Shown piece after piece: positions 1 to 7,796 of a stretch of 64,000 nucleotides of DNA. This DNA is from an uncultured Neokomagataea sp. (GTDB lineage Bacteria > Pseudomonadota > Alphaproteobacteria > Acetobacterales > Acetobacteraceae), in NCBI RefSeq assembly GCF_946476835.1, contig NZ_CAMKWA010000001.1:1-64000 (forward strand). Direction: 5' to 3'. The first letter of the stretch is position 1. Each line of letters opens with the position of its first letter. Under the pieces are notes generated by a model. That model had not been told where the DNA came from. It did not search any database and saw only the letters and a list, made by a program, of their open reading frames with translations. The translations under genes were made by a program, and so were the position numbers.

Positions 1-52
1 CAGCGGATTTTGATTCCGCCATGCGGAGGTTCGAATCCTCCCGCCCCAGCCA
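1..52 (+). tRNA. tRNA-Gln (UUG), 3' part only
   Basis: The window opens inside a tRNA. Visible are the anticodon stem GCGGA/TCCGC (3-7, 15-19) with a seven-base loop whose central triplet TTG (10-12) reads glutamine codons, a T-arm GGAGG/CCTCC with loop TTCGAAT (25-41), the 3' acceptor strand 42-48, discriminator G49 and an encoded CCA (50-52). The D-arm and 5' acceptor strand lie outside the window. The 3' end of such a tRNA is a common integration site, and the next gene is unusually AT-rich. Confidence 0.9.
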
Positions 53-82
53 GAACAATTCCTAAAATAAAATTATATTAGT

Positions 83-98
83 CTCATAAAAATATGAG
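83..98 (+). terminator. Possible terminator after tRNA-Gln
   Basis: CTCATA and TATGAG form a 6-bp stem around an AAAA loop in AT-rich sequence about 30 bases after the tRNA. The stem is short and the following T-tract is interrupted, so this is a weak call. The rest of 99-278 is an AT-rich leader of the glycosyltransferase gene with nothing else recognised. Confidence 0.3.
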
Positions 99-278
99 CA
101 ATTATTCTTGATATCTCTCAGGAATATTCCGCGTTTTTCATCCATGCTTAGTGTTTTCATTAAGATAAACTTCATTTTAATAAAACACTGCTCAAGCAAT
201 AGACCTTTAGGATCAGGGTCATCCCATGTATGGTGAAAAGAATAAGAAAGTCACCTTCGCGGATGAAAGAGATTCATT

Positions 279-2345
279 ATGTATGACTTCGACCCCAATA
301 GTCTTCAAGCTTGGAAACATAAGCTTTTAAATGAATCTTTCTCATCCAGTGAATATATCAACTTAAAAGACTATAGCTATATAACACACTTAAGAAATTT
401 TGATCCCGAAAAACAAGAGACCATAATTGCTGACTTAAAAAACCATGCACATTTTATGCTAGACAGCACCGAGACACGTAAAGAAAAAGAGTTCTGGGCA
501 AAAATTATTTACATCACCTCCCGGCAATATGGCTCCGGTTGGTATGATTTTTTACAATACACCCATAAAAGCCACTCGCCTTCTGAAGCTGAGCACTTCA
601 TCGCACTACCTGAAGACGTCAAAGATAGTAATATTCCATATAAAATTATTCAGTGCAGACCCGACAAACATTTTTTTGACAAAAATTCTCTAAAAAAGAC
701 AACGTGGTATCAAAAAAATCCTCTTTTTTCTTATAAATGCCTCGATGATGAACACGCATTAAAATACTTATCTCAGAATTTTGGCGATACATTTGTTAAC
801 ATTTATAACAGTATTACATACCCTGCTGGAAAAGCCGACTTTATGGCGCTAGCCTTTCTATACTGGGAAGGCGGTATCTTTGCCGATGTCTTCTCCGCAT
901 GCCGTGCATCTATCTCACGCTTTATTAGCCATAATAGCGGCTTAACTCTCTTTGCAAACGAAAATAGGGTTGAAAAATTCTTCATTGCAGCAAAACCTCG
1001 CCACCCTCTTATCAAACGCTTCTTAAATCGTGCGGTAAAATTAATTGAAGAGAAAAAACAAGATTTCTCACATGAAAACTTCACAGATCATCAAGCTCTA
1101 ACTTTAAATATTCTCGATGCATACTGTGAAAATGAGAGTATTTATAAAGATAGCCTTGTAAACTTTATTCCATACAATGTTTTTTCATGCTTTGTTGATT
1201 TTAATGGGCAAGACGAATTTTTGTCCGACCCCAACCACTCACAAATCTTAAACACTATTCCTTCAACAAGTATTTTGGAAAAAGAGAGCCTAACGGGCCT
1301 CCTTCCTTCCGCAGATCGTGTACTTGGTAAAGTCGACGCCAGCATCATCCCCCCGAGCATTCCACTTACAATCATTGGACATGATCACCATCAAGACTGG
1401 TCAGAACGTCAAAACAAACATGTCATTACACCCGCAGCTCACGTGTATGAGTGGAGCAATATCAGCCTCAGCGGACCTGGTGGCTTATGGAAAGATGATA
1501 CCTTCATTCAACTAGACAGCTATCTTTCTCATGTCTGTGAGATGGAAACACGTGATGGTCACTGGAAGCAACCAACACAAACCAACATTACGCACATCAT
1601 TAATGACCCCGTCATTGTTGCCTTTGGTGCTGGCTATGGCTGCTACGGCCACTACATTGTCGATGAAATTCCTAGACTTGGACTAATCAAACACATTCTA
1701 GGCGACAATGAATTTCATAAACTCAAAATAGTTATGCCCTTAAAAACTCCCAAATGGGCATTTCCTTTATTAAAAGAAACACTCGGAATCGAGGAATCAA
1801 ACATTAAGTTTTTTGACCACGAAAATGATAAATGGCTCATAAAAAAAGCCATTACCTCTGAATACCTACACCGCGACTATACTTTCAATCCGTTTACAAA
1901 AGATTTCTATCGTAATGCATTCAATAACGATGTGCGGCCCTTTAGAAAGATTTGCCTCAGCCGCAAATCATGGGAAGTAAAAAAATCACATCAACGCATT
2001 TTCAAACAACAAGACTGGTTCGAAAATGAAGCCGTCAAGCGTGGCTTTGAATTAGTCTCCCCTGAGCGCCTTTCCATTCGTGATCAAATACGCCTGATGG
2101 CTGAAACCAAAGTACAAATTGGTGAACATGGCTCAGCGCAACATGCGTCAATTTACTCCAAAACAGGAATGACAATTGGCACTATTAATCCGTTAGGAAA
2201 TGTACAGATCAATATTGGTCGAGTTTCTCAAGATAAAAACATCATTATATACGAAAATCAGACATATACAGATGAGTACAACAATACATTCTATAGCTGT
2301 GATCAAAACGATCTTTTGTCTTTCTTCGACTCTCTGCCGGAATAA
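279..2345 (+). CDS. Two-domain glycosyltransferase (GT32-like N part, GT61/DUF563-like C part)
   Basis: Probably transfers sugars to a surface polysaccharide or glycan; donor and acceptor cannot be read from the sequence. Residues about 118-260 resemble the GT32 'DXD sugar-binding' fold: an IPYKIIQ strand, then a GGIFADVF loop at 198-205. In that loop the first metal-binding Asp (D203) is kept, but the second DXD position is Phe205. Residues about 430-660 resemble GT61 (DUF563), with GHYIVDEIPR and GEHGSAQHASIY motifs. At 688 aa it is about twice a single-domain enzyme. The gene is much more AT-rich than gmk next to it and sits just after a tRNA 3' end, which suggests acquisition by transfer (inference). 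A GAAAGAGAT stretch precedes the ATG. It is convergent with gmk. Confidence 0.75.
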   Translation: MYDFDPNSLQAWKHKLLNESFSSSEYINLKDYSYITHLRNFDPEKQETIIADLKNHAHFMLDSTETRKEKEFWAKIIYITSRQYGSGWYDFLQYTHKSHSPSEAEHFIALPEDVKDSNIPYKIIQCRPDKHFFDKNSLKKTTWYQKNPLFSYKCLDDEHALKYLSQNFGDTFVNIYNSITYPAGKADFMALAFLYWEGGIFADVFSACRASISRFISHNSGLTLFANENRVEKFFIAAKPRHPLIKRFLNRAVKLIEEKKQDFSHENFTDHQALTLNILDAYCENESIYKDSLVNFIPYNVFSCFVDFNGQDEFLSDPNHSQILNTIPSTSILEKESLTGLLPSADRVLGKVDASIIPPSIPLTIIGHDHHQDWSERQNKHVITPAAHVYEWSNISLSGPGGLWKDDTFIQLDSYLSHVCEMETRDGHWKQPTQTNITHIINDPVIVAFGAGYGCYGHYIVDEIPRLGLIKHILGDNEFHKLKIVMPLKTPKWAFPLLKETLGIEESNIKFFDHENDKWLIKKAITSEYLHRDYTFNPFTKDFYRNAFNNDVRPFRKICLSRKSWEVKKSHQRIFKQQDWFENEAVKRGFELVSPERLSIRDQIRLMAETKVQIGEHGSAQHASIYSKTGMTIGTINPLGNVQINIGRVSQDKNIIIYENQTYTDEYNNTFYSCDQNDLLSFFDSLPE

Positions 2346-2355
2346 TTCATTCTTA

Positions 2356-2382
2356 TTGGCGTCTATTAAAAATAGACGCCAA
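2356..2382. terminator. Bidirectional terminator between glycosyltransferase and gmk
   Basis: Perfect 12-bp inverted repeat TTGGCGTCTATT/AATAGACGCCAA around an AAA loop, placed between two convergent genes. A short T-run (ACTTTT) follows on the + side and AT-rich sequence on the other, so it may serve both. Confidence 0.75.
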
Positions 2383-2390
2383 ACATACTT

Positions 2391-3017
2391 TTAACGCGAA
2401 AACGTTTTGACCATTTCTGCAATCCCCGTCTGACGACGGGTTACTTGTCGTGCGGATTGCAAAATGGCACGGGCCTGACCAATGGCAGTATCCAACTCAT
2501 TATTAACCATCACATGATCAAACTCAGACCAATGCGAAATCTCGTCCAACGCTGCACGCATCCGCTTTTCAATTTCTTCTGGATGATCTGACGCACGACG
2601 ATGCAAGCGCTGCTCCAACTCTTCCAAAGACGGTGGCAGCACAAACAAACTCACAACATCATCCGGCATAGCAGCACGCATCAAGCGATGACCCTGCCAG
2701 TCAATATCAAACACCATATCATGACCCGCGGCCAAAGCCTCCTCAACAGGCTGGCGCGGTGTCCCATAACCTCGACCAAAAACCTCAGCCCATTCGAGAA
2801 GCTCACCTTTCTCAGCCATGCTGCGGAAGGTTTCCAAATCCCGAAAATGGTAATGAACACCTTCCACTTCCCCAGGGCGTGGCTGCCGCGTTGTCACCGA
2901 CACAGAATGCTTCAAAGAAGGCTCTGAAGCCCGCAACGCATTCGCAATCGTAGATTTACCTGCACCAGATGGCGCTGAGATAATAAAACAAACCCCACGG
3001 CGGGACGGGCGCGTCAT
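2391..3017 (-). CDS. gmk: Guanylate kinase
   Basis: Phosphorylates GMP (and dGMP) to GDP with ATP in purine nucleotide synthesis; cytosolic. The P-loop APSGAGKS is at residues 15-22, followed by the GMP-binding segment with TTRQPRPGE and the acidic FDIDWQG motif typical of guanylate kinases. I chose the ATG at 3017 because AAGGAG lies 5-10 bases upstream. An in-frame upstream ATG would add ten residues without homology. The 208-aa length is normal for the family. It stands alone, convergent with the glycosyltransferase. Confidence 0.96.
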   Translation of the reverse strand: MTRPSRRGVCFIISAPSGAGKSTIANALRASEPSLKHSVSVTTRQPRPGEVEGVHYHFRDLETFRSMAEKGELLEWAEVFGRGYGTPRQPVEEALAAGHDMVFDIDWQGHRLMRAAMPDDVVSLFVLPPSLEELEQRLHRRASDHPEEIEKRMRAALDEISHWSEFDHVMVNNELDTAIGQARAILQSARQVTRRQTGIAEMVKTFSR

Positions 3018-3131
3018 AAGGAACTCCTTGTTACGCTCGCCGCCCACACTCTAGGGCGACATCATGATTGCCCTGTTTCATGCCCGAAAATCGACAGCCT
3101 GAAAACATCCCCCTCGTCTTAACCTTAAACA

Positions 3132-4421
3132 TCACGCATCATGCTGCAATTGCGCTGCCAACGTATTGCCTAAAGTTCGCCGTGGGGGCCCACCCAGAAT
3201 ATGCCCAAAAGGCGCCAAAACCTCGATATGATCACAAATAATCTTAAAAACAGCGAGCATCGGCACAGATAAAATCGCGCCCGAAATGCCCCACATCCAA
3301 TCCCAAAACAGTAATGACCCAACAACAAAAACAGGGTTCAACGTAAAACGTCGCGCCAAAAGCATCGGCGTAATCGTCTCTCCCTCTAAAATATGCACAA
3401 AAAGATAAATCAATGGCGGAATAAGCGCGTGGAGTACTGAAGAAAAACTAAATAACCCAACAACAAAATACACCACCATCCCGGTCAACGGACCAATAAT
3501 CGGGATATAATTCAACAAAAATGCCAACACACCCCACAGCAATGGGTTAGGCACTCCCGTTAACCAACATTGTAAAACATTAAGAACGCCCACCAAGACA
3601 TTCATAATCGTAACCGTGACCAGATAAACCGAAACATTTCGCTCAATCTGTAAGGCCATCTGCACAACACGCCGTTTTTCAGCAAAAGTCGGCATAATTT
3701 CGACCACCCGACGCAGAAGCGTGTCACCTTCCGTCATCAAGAAAAACAGCATCAACAACATAGAAAAAAAGCCGTCAGCAAAATCACGCGTTCCAGCCAA
3801 AACTGACGAACCAAAGCGTGACAAAGCGCCATCACCACCCAATGATGAATTAGTATGCAAAACACGCACAGAATGGTGCCCGTTAAACAATGCCGATAGC
3901 CGCACATAATCGGACTGCAACGCATCAATAGGTCCGCGCAAAAGAGCCATTTTCTGCTGTAAAGCGGGCAAGGCCTGCGGCACCCGCGACAACCAACCAG
4001 CGGCCGGCACAGAAATTGTCGTTGCGACACCTCCCACAAGACCAAACATTGCGAAGATCAACAACAATGCCGCTAAATGCCGTGGAAGATGAAGTTTTTG
4101 CGTCATAAAACGCATCGGTGCCAGCATGAGCAAATTCAGCACAATAGCGAACACAAACGGCAAAAGAATCGGTGCTGTAAAATATAATGAATAAAAGACT
4201 GCCAGCACCGCCAGTACGATTAAGCACATATCTCGAACGTTAATGTGCTTCCGCAGCGCACTCTCAGGCAGAGTATAATGCGGCAAAGACGCATCATCCC
4301 CGTCCCAGCGAAAACCTGATTTTTTACCGGGCTTATCGCGTTCTTTATCGGGCGAGGTTCCAGAAGGCCCAGCACCCTGTTGTGACCCATTGAGCATTTT
4401 TTCAGTCTTAGAGCCTGACAT
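3132..4421 (-). CDS. AI-2E family (PerM/YdiK-like) membrane permease
   Basis: Member of the AI-2E/PerM transporter family of inner-membrane proteins; substrate not predictable, since few members really move autoinducer-2. After a hydrophilic, charged N-terminus of about 60 residues come hydrophobic segments (LIVLAVLAVFYSLYF, LPFVFAIVLNLLML and others). The C-terminal half has the family pattern with a VLNYIPIIGP-type motif and LLARRFTLNPVFV. The open frame extends further upstream only because it runs antisense to pqqA, so I start it at the ATG of MSGSKTEK at 4421; MLNGSQ at 4397 is an alternative. It is divergent from pqqA, with about 165 bases between starts. Confidence 0.8.
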   Translation of the reverse strand: MSGSKTEKMLNGSQQGAGPSGTSPDKERDKPGKKSGFRWDGDDASLPHYTLPESALRKHINVRDMCLIVLAVLAVFYSLYFTAPILLPFVFAIVLNLLMLAPMRFMTQKLHLPRHLAALLLIFAMFGLVGGVATTISVPAAGWLSRVPQALPALQQKMALLRGPIDALQSDYVRLSALFNGHHSVRVLHTNSSLGGDGALSRFGSSVLAGTRDFADGFFSMLLMLFFLMTEGDTLLRRVVEIMPTFAEKRRVVQMALQIERNVSVYLVTVTIMNVLVGVLNVLQCWLTGVPNPLLWGVLAFLLNYIPIIGPLTGMVVYFVVGLFSFSSVLHALIPPLIYLFVHILEGETITPMLLARRFTLNPVFVVGSLLFWDWMWGISGAILSVPMLAVFKIICDHIEVLAPFGHILGGPPRRTLGNTLAAQLQHDA

Positions 4422-4587
4422 GAGAGTGCCTGAAAATGACGGGATTAATCGAAAAGGACCACCTAAGCGACTACACGTTTTTGTGTTCTGCTCAAAATTA
4501 CTCTTGAACTCCCCCCCCAAGAGCAGACATTCTGCCCACATATCGGGAGTGTATTCTCTCTTTCCCATGACAAGAATGGAACACATC

Positions 4588-4668
4588 ATGGCTTGGAACA
4601 CACCTAAAGTCACCGAAATCCCACTAGGCGCAGAAATCAACTCTTACGTCTGCGGCAAAACCAAGTAA
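4588..4668 (+). CDS. pqqA: PQQ precursor peptide PqqA
   Basis: 26-residue peptide MAWNTPKVTEIP... that is the substrate for pyrroloquinoline quinone. The conserved Glu16 and Tyr20 (E-x3-Y) are cross-linked by PqqE with PqqD as chaperone and become the PQQ skeleton. Length and sequence match PqqA peptides of acetic acid bacteria. A GAATGGA element lies upstream of the ATG. It is the first gene of pqqABCDE and is followed by a strong hairpin, so it is probably made in excess over the downstream enzymes. PQQ serves the periplasmic alcohol, glucose and polyol dehydrogenases of this group. Confidence 0.95.
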   Translation: MAWNTPKVTEIPLGAEINSYVCGKTK

Positions 4669-4685
4669 GGTTTGCACAGAAAAAT

Positions 4686-4711
4686 CGGTTCTTTCTGGAT
4701 AGAAAGAACCG
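4686..4711 (+). promoter_or_regulatory. pqqA-pqqB intercistronic hairpin
   Basis: Perfect 10-bp stem CGGTTCTTTC/GAAAGAACCG with a six-base loop, 17 bases after the pqqA stop. No T-run follows, so it looks less like a full terminator than a processing or stabilising hairpin, or a partial attenuator, that raises pqqA mRNA over pqqB-E. The role is inferred; the structure is seen. Confidence 0.65.
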
Positions 4712-4784
4712 GTTATGTTGACGGCACACACCAAGCACGGCATGCGGTATAGGTGATGTCACCTTTTGCAGCGGCCATTATTTT

Positions 4785-5711
4785 ATGATTGATCTCCTCG
4801 TCCTCGGTTCAGGAGCTGGCGGCGGCTTCCCCCAGTGGAATTCAGCTGCACCCGGTTGTATTGCAGCACGCCAACACAATGGGACATCTCCACGCACACA
4901 GGCCTCTGTAGCCGTCAGTGGCGATGGAAAACGTTGGTTTCTCTTCAACGCTGCGCCCGATATTCGCCAGCAAATCAACGAAAATACCGCTCTACATCCC
5001 GCGCCAGAAGAAAACGGGCAACTCCGCCATACCCCCATTCAATCCGTCATTCTAACCTGTGGCGAGATTGATGCGATTACAGGCCTCCTCACACTCCGTG
5101 AACGTGAGCCATTTTCGCTAATGGCGAGTGCCTCTACTTTAGAGCAACTGAACGCCAACCCTATTTTTGGTGCGCTTGATCCGGCTATCGTGCCACGTAT
5201 CGCGCTGAACCTCGACGAGCCCTTCCCGCTGCACCATAAAGACGGCAGTGATAGCGGCCTTACACTCACAGCCTTTGCCGTACCAGGCAAAGCACCTCTC
5301 TACGCCGAAGCTGAAGGCTCACGCCCCGATGAAACGCTTGGGCTAAGCGTCTCTGATGGCACTCACACTCTCCTGTTCATTCCAGGGTGTGCCGATATTA
5401 CAGCTGATATTATACACCGCGCAGAACAAGCAGACCTGCTCCTGTTTGACGGTACGTTATGGCGCAATGATGAAATGATCCGTGCAGGATTAAGCCCCAA
5501 AACGGGGAAACGCATGGGCCATGTCTCCGTCGCTGACCCAGACGGACCAATGGCAAGCTTTAAAGACTGCACCAAACCGCAAAAAGTGCTGATCCATATC
5601 AACAACTCAAATCCTATCCTGCTGGACAACAGCCCAGAGCGCGATGCCGTGACCCAAGCCGGTTGGACCATTGCTGCCGACGGAATGACCTTCAGATTGG
5701 AAACACCATGA
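4785..5711 (+). CDS. pqqB: PQQ biosynthesis protein PqqB
   Basis: Metallo-beta-lactamase-fold protein of PQQ synthesis, proposed to act as a hydroxylase on the cross-linked tyrosine and needed for full PQQ yield. The N-terminus LGSGAGGGFPQWNS and the SGDGKRWFLFNAAPDIRQQ region are diagnostic of PqqB. At 308 aa it is full length. It lies 116 bases after pqqA, beyond the hairpin, and its TGA overlaps the pqqC ATG (ATGA). Translational coupling with pqqC is likely. Confidence 0.96.
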   Translation: MIDLLVLGSGAGGGFPQWNSAAPGCIAARQHNGTSPRTQASVAVSGDGKRWFLFNAAPDIRQQINENTALHPAPEENGQLRHTPIQSVILTCGEIDAITGLLTLREREPFSLMASASTLEQLNANPIFGALDPAIVPRIALNLDEPFPLHHKDGSDSGLTLTAFAVPGKAPLYAEAEGSRPDETLGLSVSDGTHTLLFIPGCADITADIIHRAEQADLLLFDGTLWRNDEMIRAGLSPKTGKRMGHVSVADPDGPMASFKDCTKPQKVLIHINNSNPILLDNSPERDAVTQAGWTIAADGMTFRLETP

Positions 5712-6442
5712 CCGCCCCCCTCACAACCTGCCTGACACCAGACCAGCTTGAAGACCGCCTACGCCAAATCGGTGCTGAGCGTTACCACAACAAGCACCCT
5801 TTCCATCGCAAATTACACGATGGTTTGCTTAATAAAGAACAGGTACAGGCTTGGGCTCTTAACCGTTATTATTATCAGGCAAGCATCCCCGCAAAAGACG
5901 CGACACTTCTCGCTCGTCTGCCAACCACCGAATTACGGCGTGAATGGCGCCGCCGTATCGAAGATCATGACGGCACAGAGCCCGGCACCGGAGGCGTTGC
6001 CCGCTGGCTCGTTCTGACAGACGGCCTCGGCCTTGACCGGCACTATGTGGAAAGCTTGAAAGGCCTACTTCCGGCCACGCGCTTCTCAGTCGAAGCCTAT
6101 ATCCACTTTGTACGGGACCGCTCCATTCTCGAAGCGATTGCGTCATCTCTCACAGAACTCTTCTCACCGACCATCATCAGCGAACGCGTCTCGGGAATGC
6201 TCCAGCATTACGACTTCATCTCCCACGATACACTCGCTTACTTCACCCCACGCCTAACCCAAGCACCACGCGATTCAGACTTCGCACTCGCCTATGTCCG
6301 TGAACACGCAAAAACCATTGAACAGCAAGAATCCGTGCTTGCCGCTCTTGAGTTCAAATGCTCCGTCCTCTGGACGATGCTCGACGCCCTCGATCATGCC
6401 TATATTAACGGCAACATTCCTCCTGGTGCCTTTATTCCATGA
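5708..6442 (+). CDS. pqqC: Pyrroloquinoline-quinone synthase PqqC
   Basis: Cofactorless oxidase that performs the last step, ring closure and eight-electron oxidation of AHQQ to PQQ. The protein begins MTAPLTTCLTPDQLEDRLR and carries the helical-bundle motifs HPFHRKLHDG, NRYYYQ and RIEDHDG seen in PqqC. The start at 5708 gives the usual length (244 aa) and a 4-base overlap with pqqB; a longer open frame reaching into pqqB is not meaningful. The stop overlaps pqqD in the same way. Confidence 0.96.
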   Translation: MTAPLTTCLTPDQLEDRLRQIGAERYHNKHPFHRKLHDGLLNKEQVQAWALNRYYYQASIPAKDATLLARLPTTELRREWRRRIEDHDGTEPGTGGVARWLVLTDGLGLDRHYVESLKGLLPATRFSVEAYIHFVRDRSILEAIASSLTELFSPTIISERVSGMLQHYDFISHDTLAYFTPRLTQAPRDSDFALAYVREHAKTIEQQESVLAALEFKCSVLWTMLDALDHAYINGNIPPGAFIP

Positions 6443-6729
6443 CCACAACACCACCACAGGACGCGCAAACGCGCGTCCCATCTCTCGCACGCGGGTACCG
6501 CCTACAACACGATAAAGTACGTGATTTATGGCTCATTCAAGCACCTGAAAAAGCATTAATCCTCGAAGGCGCTGCGCCTGAAATTCTTCGTTTAGTCGAT
6601 GGAGAGCGTAGTGTTTCGACCATAATCGATGCGCTTAGCACACGTTATGATGCTCCCCGCGAACTCATTACGGATGATGTCCTTACGCTCTTGAATGATT
6701 TGACGGAAAAAGGAGCATTGCGGGCGTGA
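6439..6729 (+). CDS. pqqD: PqqA-binding chaperone PqqD
   Basis: Small RiPP-recognition protein (96 aa) that binds PqqA and presents it to the radical SAM enzyme PqqE. The fold is recognised by the opening ARGYRLQHDKVRDLWLIQAPE, the GAAPEILRLVDG segment and the helical C-terminal half. It overlaps pqqC by ATGA and pqqE by GTGA. The separate PqqD, not fused to PqqC or PqqE, is the usual acetic acid bacterial arrangement. Confidence 0.94.
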   Translation: MTTTPPQDAQTRVPSLARGYRLQHDKVRDLWLIQAPEKALILEGAAPEILRLVDGERSVSTIIDALSTRYDAPRELITDDVLTLLNDLTEKGALRA

Positions 6730-7796
6730 CCATTGCAGCCCCTATGAGCCTTCTGGCTGAGCTGACACATCGCTGCCCCCTTGCCTGCGTCTATTGCTCC
6801 AACCCACTCCAGTTAGAGCGCCGTGCAGCCGAAATGAGCACGGAAAATTGGCTCAAAACACTCGACCAAGCTGCCGAAATGGGCATTTTACAAGTGCACT
6901 TCTCCGGTGGAGAGCCCATGGCCCGACCGGACTTGCCGCAGCTTATCCGGCATGCTCGCTCTCTCAACCTGTATACCAATCTCATAACGTCTGGCATTTT
7001 ACTCAATAAAGACACATTAGCGGCCCTTGATGATGCGGGCTTGGACCATATCCAACTTTCTTTCCAAGACGTCACCAATGAAGGCGCGGAGCGCATTGGC
7101 GGCTTAAAAAATGCTCAACCCCGCAAATTAGAAGCTGCACGCCTCATTAACGAACTGGGCATTCCTCTCACCCTCAATTTTGTCGTGCACCGTGAAAATA
7201 TCGCACGCATCCCGGACATGTTTACCCTTGCGCGTGAGTTGAAGGCCCAGCGCGTCGAAATTGCACACACACAATATTACGGCTGGGGTCTCAAAAATCG
7301 CTCTGCTCTTCTACCTAGCCGTGAGCAATTGGACGATGCCACGCGCTTTGTTGAAGAAGAACAACGCAAGGGTGGCTTAGCCATTGATTATGTCACCCCA
7401 GATTATCACGCAGAAACCCCCAAACCCTGCATGGATGGCTGGGGGCGACGTTTTATCAACATCACGCCCAGCGGGCGCGTTCTACCCTGTCATGCAGCTG
7501 AAATTATTCCAAACGTTGGCTTCCCTAATGTAGAAGACACATCGCTGAGCGATATTTGGTTCGATTCTGAACTGTTTAATCTGTTCCGTGGCACAGATTG
7601 GATGCCAGAACCTTGCCGCTCGTGTCCGAAGAAAGAAGAAGACTGGGGAGGCTGCCGCTGTCAGGCTCTCGCCCTCACAGGTAATGCCGCCAATACGGAC
7701 CCCATTTGCTCCAAATCTCCTCTGCACCATACAGTGGATCAGGCCCTTAAAGAAGCCGGTAAAAATCCAACAGATCTACTCTACCGCCGCTTTTAA
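6726..7796 (+). CDS. pqqE: PqqA peptide cyclase PqqE (radical SAM)
   Basis: Radical SAM enzyme that links the Glu16 and Tyr20 side chains of PqqA. The SAM-cluster motif C17-x3-C21-x2-C24 follows AELTHR, and the FSGGEP motif is present. The C-terminal SPASM region carries the auxiliary-cluster cysteines (PCMDGWG, VLPCHAAE, EPCRSCPKKEEDWGGCRCQA). Start is GTG, overlapping the pqqD stop. The last 21 bases overlap the 3' end of the convergent TPR gene, leaving no spacer or terminator between them. Confidence 0.95.
   Translation: MTIAAPMSLLAELTHRCPLACVYCSNPLQLERRAAEMSTENWLKTLDQAAEMGILQVHFSGGEPMARPDLPQLIRHARSLNLYTNLITSGILLNKDTLAALDDAGLDHIQLSFQDVTNEGAERIGGLKNAQPRKLEAARLINELGIPLTLNFVVHRENIARIPDMFTLARELKAQRVEIAHTQYYGWGLKNRSALLPSREQLDDATRFVEEEQRKGGLAIDYVTPDYHAETPKPCMDGWGRRFINITPSGRVLPCHAAEIIPNVGFPNVEDTSLSDIWFDSELFNLFRGTDWMPEPCRSCPKKEEDWGGCRCQALALTGNAANTDPICSKSPLHHTVDQALKEAGKNPTDLLYRRF

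Noticed and set aside
4422-4640. N-terminal extension of the AI-2E family gene
   Set aside because: This stretch of open frame is antisense to pqqA and its upstream region; the residues are not membrane-protein-like and no ribosome site supports them.
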